Shown here: piece after piece, positions 6,462 to 14,667 of the stretch
How the letters are laid out: each line of letters starts with the position of its first letter
How positions within the stretch are numbered: the stretch's first letter is position 1
NCBI GenBank assembly: GCA_903885195.1
Contig: CAISHQ010000057.1
Coordinates: 1-34,147 of the forward strand
Length of the DNA: 34,147 bases
Direction of reading: 5' to 3'
Source of the DNA: an uncultured Pseudomonadota bacterium
Lineage (GTDB): Bacteria > Pseudomonadota > Gammaproteobacteria > Steroidobacterales > Steroidobacteraceae
Translations under genes and position numbers: made by a program
The notes under the pieces: generated by a model
Database searches by the model: none
What the model was told of the DNA's origin: nothing
What the model saw: only the letters and a program-made list of their open reading frames with translations

Positions 6462-8519
6462 ATGCGCAAGCATCGACTCGCCATCACGGCAATAGGACTG
6501 CTGACGGTTGCTCCCGCACTGCATGCCGACGAAGGCATGTGGACCTATGACAACTTCCCGACCGATACCGTGCGTCGGCAATACGGCGTCAGCATCGATC
6601 GGCCGTGGCTCGATCGCGTGCGTGCGGCGACGGTGCGCCTGTCGGGCTGCTCGGCATCGTTCGTGTCGGGCGAAGGACTGATCCTCACCAATCATCACTG
6701 CATCGCCAGTTGTCTTGCAGAAAATTCGACCAAGGAAAAAAGCCTCCTGGACGAAGGCTTCGTGGCACGCAATCGCGAGCAGGAAATCAAATGCTCCACA
6801 CAGATCGCAGACGTGCTGGTCGAGATGCAAAACGTCACTACCAGCATCGAAGCCGCCACGCGGGGCCTAGACGACCGCGCGGCCAACGAGGCACGCAAGC
6901 GCACGCTGACCGAGCTCGAGCAGAGCTGTGAAAAAGCCTCGGGTCTCAAATGCCAAAGTGTCACGCTCTATAACGGTGGCCAATACTTTCTCTACAAGTA
7001 CCGACGGTATACGGACGTACGCCTCGTGTTCGCGCCAGAGGCAGGTATCGCGGCCTTCGGCGGCGATCCGGACAACTTCCAATTCCCGCGTTGGTGCCTC
7101 GACATGGGCCTACTGCGCGCCTACGAGAACGGCAAACCGGTGATCGTCGCCGACCCGCTACGGATCAACTTCGCGGGGCCTAAGGCCGGTGAATTCGTCC
7201 TCGTCTCGGGTCATCCGGGCTCGACCAATCGTCTGCTGACCGTGTCGCAACTGCAGCAGTTGCGTGAGCTCGTGCTGCCGCCGTCTTTGTTGCGCAGCAG
7301 CGAACTGCGCGGACGATACATCCAGTTCTCCAAGACCAGCGATGAGGCGCGCCGCATCGCCGAAGATCCTCTCACGGGACTCGAGAACGGCATCAAAGTC
7401 CGGCGTAAACAGCTCGATGCCCTGCTCGATGAGAATCTGATGAGCGAGAAGCGACGCCAGGAGTCGGAACTGCGCGCACGGGCCGCGCGCGATCGAACGC
7501 TCGCCGCGCTCGGAGATCCTTGGGCAGACATCGAGAAAGCCAACGCAATCGCTCGCAACCTCGATACCGAATACGGCTACCTCGAAGGCGGAGCCGGCTT
7601 CAACAGCCGACTGTTCCGCTACGCGCGCAGCCTCGTTCGCGGTATCGCCGAGCGCGACAAGCCGAATGCCGAGCGTCTGCGCGAGTACACCGATCAGTCC
7701 CTGCCGCGCCTGCGACAACAACTGGCGGCGCCAGCACCGGTCTACCCGGAGCTCGAGAGGCTCACGCTGTCCTTCAGCCTCGAGCGCATGCGCGAGTGGC
7801 TCGGCCCTGACGATGCAACCGTGCGCAGCCTGCTCGCGAAGGATTCGCCGGACTCGCTGAGCGCAGCGCTCATCAATGGCAGCACGCTCGGCGACGCAAA
7901 GGTGCGCCTCGCGCTATGGGACGGCGGCGCGGCGGCGCTTTCTGCCTCGAATGATCCAATGATCAAGCTCGCGCAACAGATCGATGAGCGATCACGCGCG
8001 CTGCGCAAGCGATACGAGGACGAGGTAGAGGCCCCCACGGCAGTCGCCGAGGAGAAGATCGCTCGAGCACGCTTCAAACTCTACGGGACGGCCGTGTACC
8101 CGGATGCGACCTTCACCCTGCGCCTGAACTACGGCACGGTGCAGGGCTGGCAGGAGAAAGGCTCACCAGTCGAGCCCTTCACCACGCTGGGTCGCGCCTA
8201 CGAGCGCGCCACGGGTCAGACGCCGTTCCGCATTCCAGACAGCTGGATGCAGGCCCGGTCACGACTCGATATGTCGACGCCCTTCAATTTGTCGAGTAAC
8301 AACGACATCGTCGGCGGAAACTCCGGCAGCGCGATGCTCAATGCGCGGGGCGAAGTCGTTGGCCTGATGTTCGATGGCAACATCCACTCGATATCGGGCT
8401 CGTACTGGTTCGATACGGCGAAGAACCGATCCATCGCCGTGCATCCGGCGATCATGCGCGAGGCGCTGGAGAAGGTTTACAAGGCGGATGACCTGCTGGG
8501 CGAACTCGCAGGCAAGTGA
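6462..8519 (+). CDS. Secreted S46 family dipeptidyl-peptidase (DPP7-like)
   Basis: S46 enzymes remove dipeptides from the N termini of oligopeptides, and are exported serine peptidases found in non-sugar-fermenting bacteria. The 685-residue product has a signal peptide (cleavage probably after ALHA, residue 22). All catalytic motifs are present: TNHHC with His79, GGDPDNF with Asp202/Asp204, and GGNSGSAML with Ser621. Eighteen residues after the Ser lies Gly639 (FDGN). In DPP11 that position is an Arg that selects Asp/Glu, while DPP7 has Gly and prefers bulky hydrophobic residues, so DPP7-type specificity is predicted. The helical cap (about 250-520) is normal. Cys residues are numerous for the family (for example in TNHHCIASC and EQSCEKASGLKC), suggesting disulfides. 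It is a single gene with its own ribosome-binding site. Confidence 0.95.
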   Translation: MRKHRLAITAIGLLTVAPALHADEGMWTYDNFPTDTVRRQYGVSIDRPWLDRVRAATVRLSGCSASFVSGEGLILTNHHCIASCLAENSTKEKSLLDEGFVARNREQEIKCSTQIADVLVEMQNVTTSIEAATRGLDDRAANEARKRTLTELEQSCEKASGLKCQSVTLYNGGQYFLYKYRRYTDVRLVFAPEAGIAAFGGDPDNFQFPRWCLDMGLLRAYENGKPVIVADPLRINFAGPKAGEFVLVSGHPGSTNRLLTVSQLQQLRELVLPPSLLRSSELRGRYIQFSKTSDEARRIAEDPLTGLENGIKVRRKQLDALLDENLMSEKRRQESELRARAARDRTLAALGDPWADIEKANAIARNLDTEYGYLEGGAGFNSRLFRYARSLVRGIAERDKPNAERLREYTDQSLPRLRQQLAAPAPVYPELERLTLSFSLERMREWLGPDDATVRSLLAKDSPDSLSAALINGSTLGDAKVRLALWDGGAAALSASNDPMIKLAQQIDERSRALRKRYEDEVEAPTAVAEEKIARARFKLYGTAVYPDATFTLRLNYGTVQGWQEKGSPVEPFTTLGRAYERATGQTPFRIPDSWMQARSRLDMSTPFNLSSNNDIVGGNSGSAMLNARGEVVGLMFDGNIHSISGSYWFDTAKNRSIAVHPAIMREALEKVYKADDLLGELAGK

Positions 8520-8530
8520 CGTTTGGCTCA

Positions 8531-8561
8531 CCGGGGCGGCAGCCGATCGCCGCCGCCCCGG
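8531..8561. terminator. GC-rich hairpin between convergent genes
   Basis: CCGGGGCGGC (8531-8540) pairs perfectly over 10 bases with GCCGCCCCGG (8552-8561) around an 11-base loop. It sits 11 bases after the peptidase stop and 21 bases beyond the end of the convergent DUF1838 gene. No T-run follows on either strand, so it is not a canonical intrinsic terminator. It may still end or stabilise both transcripts. Confidence 0.55.
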
Positions 8562-8582
8562 TCGCCCCATCAGCTTACGAAG

Positions 8583-9578
8583 TCACTTTTTCGGCGGTGC
8601 CGGAGTCTGTTCGAGCGCATAGCGCTCAATGGACGACAACGAGGGATCAACCCACTTCGTCGGCGCATTGAGGTACAGCGGAAACTTCTTCTCGATGTAG
8701 TCGAGCACCGCACGCGGCATGACATCACCGAGATCTTGTCCACTGCCCTGATAGCACATGTATTGGCAGTGCCCTTCCGCCTGACCCATCAGCATCCACG
8801 GCAGCCACGGCGTGATCCGTGACCAGGTGCCATGGAAATTAAGCGAGGTCATGGCCGAATTCTGCATATCGGCCGCTCGGAAGAAGTACGTGAAGAACTC
8901 CGACACGCGCGTCATCGGGCCTGCCGACTCGCGCGGCCATTTGTCCGGCTGCAGCGCGTTCTTGTAGAACAAATGGATGTGCCGCTCCAGCGTGATGTAA
9001 TCGCCCTGCTTTTTCCAAGGCAGCTGCAGTGGAACTTTCGGGGGCGGCGTCGTCGCATTCAGCCCGCCATAGTTGGGCGGTGGCGGAAAGTACTCCTGAA
9101 TCGTCGTGTTGAACGGATCGTTCGCCACCGGCACGACACGAACTTTCTCGCTCGTGTAGGGGTTGAGGAATTCCTCGAGTGGCTCACCGCTCTTCAAATC
9201 GTAGTAGATGCCCACTTCGCGCAGCACCTTGCGGTAACCGGTACCGCTTTCGTGCGGCAGCAACCGCGCCATGCCAAAGCCCGCGAAGCCGAACAAATCC
9301 TTGACCGGCTCACCCGCGCGTACGCCCGAGACGAAGCCGTTGTACCAACCGGTCTTTTGCTTGGTGAGATCGAGATCCGCCGTCATACGGGCCACGGCCA
9401 GCATGTTGCCGCGCGGCGTGGAGAGATCCAGGTACGGTCCCTTCAAGACATCGGCACCCGCAGCCGCACTGCCCACAGCCCCAGTGCCCGCTGCCGACGC
9501 AGCGGCCTCCATCGCGACACCCGCCAAGGCCAGCGTGCTGACCCCTCCCAACAACAGTTCGCGTCTCTGCCAATCCAT
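8583..9578 (-). CDS. Tat-exported DUF1838 family protein
   Basis: The biochemical function of DUF1838 proteins is unknown. The 331-residue product starts with a twin-arginine-type signal (WQRRELLLGGVSTLALAGVA), so it is probably exported folded, perhaps with a cofactor. The mature part is rich in aromatic residues and contains PYLDLSTPRGNML, NPYTSEKVRVVPV, LNFHGTWSRITPWLPWMLMG and HCQYMCYQGSG, typical of the family. The ATG at 9578 follows a run of nine Gs (four bases before the start), which acts as an unusual G-rich ribosome-binding site. The gene lies 68 bases downstream of a cytochrome b561 gene on the same strand. A shared transcript and an electron-transfer partnership are possible but not shown. 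Confidence 0.85.
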   Translation of the reverse strand: MDWQRRELLLGGVSTLALAGVAMEAAASAAGTGAVGSAAAGADVLKGPYLDLSTPRGNMLAVARMTADLDLTKQKTGWYNGFVSGVRAGEPVKDLFGFAGFGMARLLPHESGTGYRKVLREVGIYYDLKSGEPLEEFLNPYTSEKVRVVPVANDPFNTTIQEYFPPPPNYGGLNATTPPPKVPLQLPWKKQGDYITLERHIHLFYKNALQPDKWPRESAGPMTRVSEFFTYFFRAADMQNSAMTSLNFHGTWSRITPWLPWMLMGQAEGHCQYMCYQGSGQDLGDVMPRAVLDYIEKKFPLYLNAPTKWVDPSLSSIERYALEQTPAPPKK

Positions 9579-9581
9579 CTG

Positions 9582-9590
9582 CCCCCCCCC
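9582..9590. repeat. Nine-base homopolymer (C9 on plus strand) in the DUF1838 ribosome-binding site
   Basis: Nine consecutive Cs on the plus strand read as G9 just upstream of the DUF1838 ATG, with CAG between tract and start codon. Runs of this length are prone to slipped-strand length change, which here would alter Shine-Dalgarno strength or spacing without a frameshift. The run length is seen directly; any phase variation is conjecture. Confidence 0.7.
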
Positions 9591-9646
9591 GAAATGATGT
9601 TTTGTAAACGTGGACTCGAAAAGATCTGTCGACCCAGCGATGCTGC

Positions 9647-10393
9647 CTAATAGGAGAACAGCATCGCCTCGGGCGCCGTGCTGATGACCCAGTACAACAC
9701 CGCACCAAGCGCGATCAGTATGGCGAGTGCCACGGCCGTGCGCGAAGAGCGTATCTCCTCACCGGCCGGCACGCGGTTTGCCGCCTTACGGCCCGTAAGC
9801 ATCGGTAGGATGAGGTTGTCCCGCTTCACCCACAGGTAGAACAACGCAGCAGCAACATGGATAAAGATCGCGGCCAAGATGATGTCGAAGACCTGCTTGT
9901 GCACGGTGGTCAGCTGGTCGCTCAGGGTGCTGCTGACGTAGCCGAACAGCGGGCCCGTCTCCATGATCTGGTCATTGGCGAATAGGCCCGTAACCGCCTG
10001 GATCAGCAGCAACCCGAGCAACGCGAGCACCATCAGCGCTCCTAGGGGGTTGTGGCCGACCGGCGCACTCGAGGCCGCGGCAGCATCGCTGCGCAGGTAG
10101 TGCACGATCGCCGCGGGTCCGCGCACAAAACTCGAAAACCGGGCGTGCCGCGTGCCGACGATGCCCCACAGCACGCGAGTTGCAACCAACAACAACACGG
10201 CATAACCGAATCGCGTGTGCCACGCGAACCAGTCGCCTTCGATTTCGCGCGTCAACCACGCACCCGCCACGCATAGCAGCAGGCTCCAATGGATCACCCT
10301 GACGGGTAGATCCCAAACGAGTCTGCCGGGCGTGCGGGCGGATGCGGCCCGATCTGCGCTGGCTTCGCGCTCCGGTGTGTGCTGGACGCTCAT
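9647..10393 (-). CDS. Cytochrome b561-family membrane cytochrome
   Basis: A four-helix di-haem b-type cytochrome that would pass electrons between the quinone pool and a periplasmic partner. The 248-residue product has the family opening VWDLPVRVIHWSLLL and membrane helices at about 30-48, 58-78, 115-135 and 168-188. Candidate haem-ligand histidines are His35, His59, His165 and His179. A C-terminal extension adds a fifth hydrophobic segment (about 220-238, AVALAILIALGAVLYWVIST), as in some Ni/Fe-hydrogenase-type b cytochromes. Its ATG overlaps the stop of the VOC gene (ATGA). No hydrogenase gene is present, so the redox partner is unknown; the downstream Tat substrate is a candidate. Confidence 0.88.
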   Translation of the reverse strand: MSVQHTPEREASADRAASARTPGRLVWDLPVRVIHWSLLLCVAGAWLTREIEGDWFAWHTRFGYAVLLLVATRVLWGIVGTRHARFSSFVRGPAAIVHYLRSDAAAASSAPVGHNPLGALMVLALLGLLLIQAVTGLFANDQIMETGPLFGYVSSTLSDQLTTVHKQVFDIILAAIFIHVAAALFYLWVKRDNLILPMLTGRKAANRVPAGEEIRSSRTAVALAILIALGAVLYWVISTAPEAMLFSY

Positions 10394-10896
10394 GTCAAAG
10401 CAGCCTCATGTCGTTCGTTGTATTCGATGAAGTAGTCGTCCGGATCCCAAAGGCTGAGCGAGGTCATCGACAGCATTCGGCCGTCGGCACCACGCACCTG
10501 GAAGCCGTGTGGTTCGGCGTGGATGGTCGCACCGAACGCCACTGCGCGATCACGCACCGCAGCGACATCCTTGCCTTGCATGACGAACACGATGTCACCG
10601 ATGCCGAGCCTGCGTCGCGGCGCCGGGGCCGGCAGTCGCGGTTCGGTGAACTCCAGCAGTCCGATCATGCCGACCACAGGATCTACCGCTTTGAGGATGA
10701 CAAGACGCGTCCGATCGCCTCGCTTGCCGGCCGCGAGCCCGACGCCCGACAGTTCGATCTGATCGTCGTACCAGACGGTCAGGCCGAGGACGTCACGATA
10801 AAACCGCAGCGAGCGCTCGGCATCGCGGACGATGAGCGTCGTGCGCTTGACCAAGGGCGGATACAGAGCTGCCAGAGATGCTGACATGCCGTTCAT
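10390..10896 (-). CDS. VOC superfamily (glyoxalase/bleomycin-resistance fold) protein
   Basis: VOC proteins are metal-binding enzymes or resistance proteins with paired beta-alpha-beta-beta-beta modules. In the 168-residue product the first module has TTLIVRDAERSLRFYRDVLG and LLEFTEP. The second has GIGDIVFVMQGKDVAAVRDRA and ends in SLWDPDDYFIEYNE, the typical last strand with the metal-binding Glu. The substrate cannot be inferred. The ATG at 10896 follows the lptG TAG after one base; a second ATG at 10887 has AGGA eight bases upstream and is an equally good start. It is co-transcribed with lptFG by position, though it has no known link to LPS export. Confidence 0.85.
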   Translation of the reverse strand: MNGMSASLAALYPPLVKRTTLIVRDAERSLRFYRDVLGLTVWYDDQIELSGVGLAAGKRGDRTRLVILKAVDPVVGMIGLLEFTEPRLPAPAPRRRLGIGDIVFVMQGKDVAAVRDRAVAFGATIHAEPHGFQVRGADGRMLSMTSLSLWDPDDYFIEYNERHEAALT

Positions 10897-10897
10897 C

Positions 10898-11965
10898 CTA
10901 CCGTGTCCGCGCGATCAACCCAATCGCCACCGCTGCCATGAGCAGCGTCGGGAACCACGCAAACAGCACCGGGTTGCCGTTGAATACCACGGCACCACTT
11001 TCGAGACCGCGCTGCAGGACGAAGAGCCCGATACCGATCACGAGACCGAACGCGAGTCGCGTTCCCGAGTCGGCTGCCCGCAACGAACCAAAGAGGAACG
11101 GTAAGGCGAGCAACACGGCGAATACGGTAGCGACCGTACGCGCCACTCGCGACCACAAGGCAAAGCGCGCCGGGTTAGCATCGAGATTGTTCTGTTCGAG
11201 ATGTCTGATCATCTGCCATAGATCGGTCGCTGGCAGCTCATCGGGCGACGAGGCGGCGATTCCCAAAAACTCTGCGCTGACCGCCGATCGAAGCTCTCGG
11301 CGCGCGGTCCGATTCACCGCCACGCGATCCTCGCCGAAGCGCGATTCCGTGTACTGCTCGAGAGTCCATCGACCGTCCTCGAGCGTGCTGGCCGCAGCCG
11401 CCCGGCCGAGCGCGCGCAGACGGAACTGATCGTCGAGTTCGTAGATCACCATGCCGCCGAACTGCGCATCGCCTGTTTGCCGCTCGACATTGATGATCAA
11501 ATCACCGTCGCGCACCCACGCATCGCCGGTGCCACGCAAACTCAAATCGGCATACTTGCTGAACGCCTTCTGCTGCCGTGCAAACTGCTGCATCGGGGGG
11601 CCAAGGAACTCGCCGAGCACCGCCGCAAGCAGCGTTAACAGCAGCCCGGCAATGGTCGCCGCACGGGCAATGCGCCAGACTGAGAATCCCGCTGCGCGAA
11701 GGATGGTCAACTCGCTGCCTCGGGCGAGCGCACCGAGGCCGACGAGCGAACCGATCAGCGCACTGATCGGCAGCAACTCCCACGCTTGCTGCGGCAGATT
11801 CAGCGCCGTGAATATCACCGCGTCCCACGTCGAGAAATTGCCGACTCCGACATCGTCCTGCTCGCCCATCAGCACGAACAGCGCACCAAGCGATAGCAGC
11901 ACGGCCATGGTGGTGAAGACACCCCCGAGAATCGCGCGAATGAGGTAGCGATCAATGGTGCTCAT
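10898..11965 (-). CDS. lptG: LPS export system permease LptG
   Basis: LptG, with LptF, forms the membrane part of the LptB2FG ABC transporter that extracts LPS from the inner membrane for transport to the cell surface. The 355-residue product starts MSTIDRYLIRAIL and has membrane helices near residues 12-32, 58-80 and 98-120. A periplasmic beta-jellyroll domain follows (about 130-255), then three C-terminal helices ending in WFPTLLMAAVAIGLIARTR. The frame stays open upstream to 12259, but the ATG at 11965 gives an ATGA overlap with lptF and a normal family length. No internal oddity is seen. Confidence 0.95.
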   Translation of the reverse strand: MSTIDRYLIRAILGGVFTTMAVLLSLGALFVLMGEQDDVGVGNFSTWDAVIFTALNLPQQAWELLPISALIGSLVGLGALARGSELTILRAAGFSVWRIARAATIAGLLLTLLAAVLGEFLGPPMQQFARQQKAFSKYADLSLRGTGDAWVRDGDLIINVERQTGDAQFGGMVIYELDDQFRLRALGRAAAASTLEDGRWTLEQYTESRFGEDRVAVNRTARRELRSAVSAEFLGIAASSPDELPATDLWQMIRHLEQNNLDANPARFALWSRVARTVATVFAVLLALPFLFGSLRAADSGTRLAFGLVIGIGLFVLQRGLESGAVVFNGNPVLFAWFPTLLMAAVAIGLIARTR

Positions 11966-13053
11966 GCCGGCACCACGTCTCGATGTCGCCACCTCGCAAG
12001 CACCCCCGGCGCGCCGATCACGATCAGCGCGACCGCGATGACGAGCCCATGCACCCACCATAGACCGAGCACCGCGGGTAACTCGCCTTTGGTCAACCAA
12101 ATCCGCGCGGCGCTCGCCAAGCCGATGTAGAAAAAGTAGATCAGGATCGCGAGCCAGAGCCGCGAATAGCGACCCTGCCGCGGCCGCAATCGGGATAGCG
12201 GTACGGCAAGGACGGCAAGGATCAGCACCATCAGCGGCGCAGCGACGCGCCAATGCCACTCCGCGCGGCGCTCGGGATCAGCGCCCTGCAACAACTCGGA
12301 AGTCGGCAATGCCTCGATCTTCTGGGGGTTCGCGCCGACACCCGGGACCTGCACGGGGATGACATTCTCGGCAAAACGGATGATGCGGAACTGCGGCGAA
12401 CCCGGGTTGCCTTCGTAACGCTCGCCTGAGATCAAGGTCAGTACGTGGATCGATCCGTCGGCCGAGATCTCATGCCGCGCGAAGTCCGCCACGGCAATTT
12501 CATATCGATCGTCGCGCAGCCGTTTGACGAAAACCCGCTCGAGCGTGCCATCGGCTTGCACCCCTCGCGCGTAAAACACCGTCGAGCCGCCCCCAAAACT
12601 GCGAAATCGACCGGGCGCAATCGGCGCGAACTCACCCTGCTGCAGCGCCTCGGTGCGCACACGCTCAACTTTCATTGCGGCTCGCGGAGCGATGTACAGC
12701 GATAGCGCTGCCACGATCATGGCCACCAGCACGGCCAAGACGAAGATCGGCGTGTACACCGCGCGCGGTGAAACGCCGCAGGCAACGACGGCCGTCATCT
12801 CGCTGTCGTGATACAGGCGTCCGAACGCGAGCATCACGCCGAGCAGCAAGCCAACGGGAAGCAATATCGCGAGGTTCTGCAGCAGCCCGAGTCCGACGAG
12901 CTCAAGCACGACACGACTCGGGAAACCACGCTCGGCGGCCCGCGCGAGCACGGTCGCGACCTGGTTGGTCAGCAGCACGACCACCAGCACGGCGGTGACC
13001 GCCAGCCAGGTCCCCGCGGTTTCACGCAGTATGTATCGGGAGAGTCGCGTCAC
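11962..13053 (-). CDS. lptF: LPS export system permease LptF
   Basis: LptF is the partner of LptG in the LPS extractor. The sequence reads RLSRYILRETAGTWLAVTAVL at the N terminus, then three helices, the conserved SEMTAVVACGVS loop, a periplasmic beta-domain, and C-terminal helices with VAAPLMVLILAVLAVPLSRLRPRQGRY. The GTG at 13053 was chosen as start because it gives 363 residues (E. coli LptF has 366) and starts just before the conserved RYILRE. The reading frame continues open to 13551 through antisense pepA sequence and should not be annotated that far. Only 99 bases separate this start from divergent pepA. Confidence 0.93.
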   Translation of the reverse strand: MTRLSRYILRETAGTWLAVTAVLVVVLLTNQVATVLARAAERGFPSRVVLELVGLGLLQNLAILLPVGLLLGVMLAFGRLYHDSEMTAVVACGVSPRAVYTPIFVLAVLVAMIVAALSLYIAPRAAMKVERVRTEALQQGEFAPIAPGRFRSFGGGSTVFYARGVQADGTLERVFVKRLRDDRYEIAVADFARHEISADGSIHVLTLISGERYEGNPGSPQFRIIRFAENVIPVQVPGVGANPQKIEALPTSELLQGADPERRAEWHWRVAAPLMVLILAVLAVPLSRLRPRQGRYSRLWLAILIYFFYIGLASAARIWLTKGELPAVLGLWWVHGLVIAVALIVIGAPGVLARWRHRDVVPA

Positions 13054-13152
13054 GGCCGTTGGATTCCGGAAACCGCTAGAATGGTACGCCAAGCGGCCGG
13101 ACCGGTGGTGCCACATCGGCCTGCGGCCATCCATACAGCAGCGGAGATCCCC
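13054..13152. promoter_or_regulatory. Divergent lptF / pepA control region
   Basis: This 99-base gap must contain promoters for both lptFG and pepA. On the plus strand TAGAAT (13077-13082) is the best -10-like element, about 70 bases before the pepA ATG, but no -35 is recognisable. On the minus strand no convincing hexamers were seen. GGAG six bases before the pepA ATG is its ribosome-binding site. Confidence 0.35.
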
Positions 13153-14640
13153 ATGAAGTTCGACATCCTCACCGGCAACCCCGCCCTCGCCCGTACCGAC
13201 TGCATTGTCATCGGCGTGCATGACTCCGGGGAACTCTCTGCGGGCGCGCGTGCCATCGACCGCCGCTGCGGCGGCGCGCTGTCGCGTTGGCTGCGACACG
13301 GCGACTTCGCCGGTAAGCTCGGCGAGACCGCACTCCTGCCTCCCTTTCCGCGCCTGAAGGCCACCCGATTGCTGCTCGTCGGCCAGGGCGGCAGCACCGT
13401 CACTCGTCGCAGCTGGCGTAAAGCGCTGCATGCGACGATCACTGCGCTGTCGAAGACCCGGGTCGAGTCGGCGACTGTCGCCCTCACCCGACCGGCCACG
13501 CGCGAGCTCGACGACTACCTCTTCGCTCGCTCGGCAGCGGAAATCACCCATGCGGCGCTCTACCGCGTGAACGATCTGAAATCGGCGAAAAAGGCTCCCT
13601 CACCTGCGCTCAAGTCGCTCAAATTCGGCCCGGTCAGCGGCTCGGCCACGGCTGCACGACGTGGCCTGCGGCACGGCGAGGCCGCGGGGCGCGGCGCGGC
13701 CTTGATGCGCGATCTCGCCAATCTGCCGGCCAATCATTGCACTCCGACCTACCTCGCCGAGCAGGCGGTGGAACTCAGCCGCCGCCATCCAGCGCTGAAG
13801 GTGAAAGTGCTCGAGGAAGCCGACATCCGCGCAGAAAAGATGGGCTGTTTTCTCGCTGTGACTCAGGGCAGTGATCAGCCGCCCAAATTCATCGTGATGG
13901 AATACAAGTCACCGAAGGCGCCGCGGGGCCCGATCGTGCTAGTCGGCAAGGGCATCACCTTCGATACGGGCGGCATTTCCCTCAAGGACCCGGGGGCGAT
14001 GGACGAGATGAAATTCGACATGTCCGGTGCCGCCTCGGTGATCGGTGCGATGTCGGTCGTGGCGGATTTGGGCTTGCCGCTGCACGTGGTGGGTCTCGTG
14101 GCCGCCTGCGAAAACATGCCGAGCGGTCGCGCCGTCAAGCCGGGTGACATCGTCACGAGCGCCGCAGGCTTGACCGTGGAGATCCTGAACACCGACGCGG
14201 AAGGTCGACTGATCCTCTGCGACGCACTGCACTACGCCCGCCGTTACAAACCGAGCACGGTCATCGATCTCGCCACGCTGACCGGGGCGTGTGTGATCGC
14301 ACTCGGCCACCACCACACCGGGGTCATGAGCAACGACGACGCACTGGCCGCCGAGATCGTGGCTGCGGGCGTACGCGCCGATGATCGTGCCTGGCATTTG
14401 CCCTGCACGGAGGAATACGGCGAGCAGCTGCGCAGCAACTTTGCCGATATGGCCAACGTGGCCGGTCGCGACGGTGGTGCGCTCACCGCCGCAGCGTTCC
14501 TCGCTCGTTTCACGCAGGGCCTGCGCTGGGCGCACCTCGACATCGCCGGGACTTCGTATGTCAGTGGCGCCGCCAAGGGCAGCACGGGTCGCCCGATCGG
14601 CTTGCTCACCGATCTGCTGGTCAATCGCGCTCGACGCTGA
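13153..14640 (+). CDS. pepA: Leucyl aminopeptidase PepA (M17)
   Basis: PepA is a cytosolic two-metal aminopeptidase; in E. coli it also binds DNA in cer/Xer recombination and carAB control. The 495-residue product has an N-terminal macro-like domain (about 1-160) and the M17 catalytic domain. Visible catalytic motifs are VGKGITFDTGGISLK (metal- and substrate-binding Lys and Asp) and the signature NTDAEGRL with Asp348, Glu350 and Arg352, offset by four from the E. coli numbering. The ATG at 13153 has GGAG six bases upstream. The open frame extends back to 12808 but that part is antisense to lptF. Only 27 bases separate it from valS, leaving no room for holC. Confidence 0.96.
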   Translation: MKFDILTGNPALARTDCIVIGVHDSGELSAGARAIDRRCGGALSRWLRHGDFAGKLGETALLPPFPRLKATRLLLVGQGGSTVTRRSWRKALHATITALSKTRVESATVALTRPATRELDDYLFARSAAEITHAALYRVNDLKSAKKAPSPALKSLKFGPVSGSATAARRGLRHGEAAGRGAALMRDLANLPANHCTPTYLAEQAVELSRRHPALKVKVLEEADIRAEKMGCFLAVTQGSDQPPKFIVMEYKSPKAPRGPIVLVGKGITFDTGGISLKDPGAMDEMKFDMSGAASVIGAMSVVADLGLPLHVVGLVAACENMPSGRAVKPGDIVTSAAGLTVEILNTDAEGRLILCDALHYARRYKPSTVIDLATLTGACVIALGHHHTGVMSNDDALAAEIVAAGVRADDRAWHLPCTEEYGEQLRSNFADMANVAGRDGGALTAAAFLARFTQGLRWAHLDIAGTSYVSGAAKGSTGRPIGLLTDLLVNRARR

Positions 14641-14667
14641 CCGCCAACGCCGAAGGATCGATCGACC

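Noticed and set aside
6353-6538. Small minus-strand frame of 61 codons in the pilin/peptidase gap
   Set aside because: It overlaps the peptidase start region, has no ribosome-binding site and no pilin-like or other feature.
9647-10393. Hydrogenase cytochrome subunit HupC/HyaC
   Set aside because: The b561 fold is shared, but no hydrogenase genes are nearby and the gene context is lptFG; only the general family call is supported.
11966-12259. N-terminal extension of lptG
   Set aside because: It overlaps lptF in another frame and is not LptG-like; the ATGA overlap at 11962-11965 gives the natural start.
13054-13551. N-terminal extension of lptF up to 13551
   Set aside because: The extra 166 codons are antisense to pepA; homology to LptF begins at the GTG at 13053.
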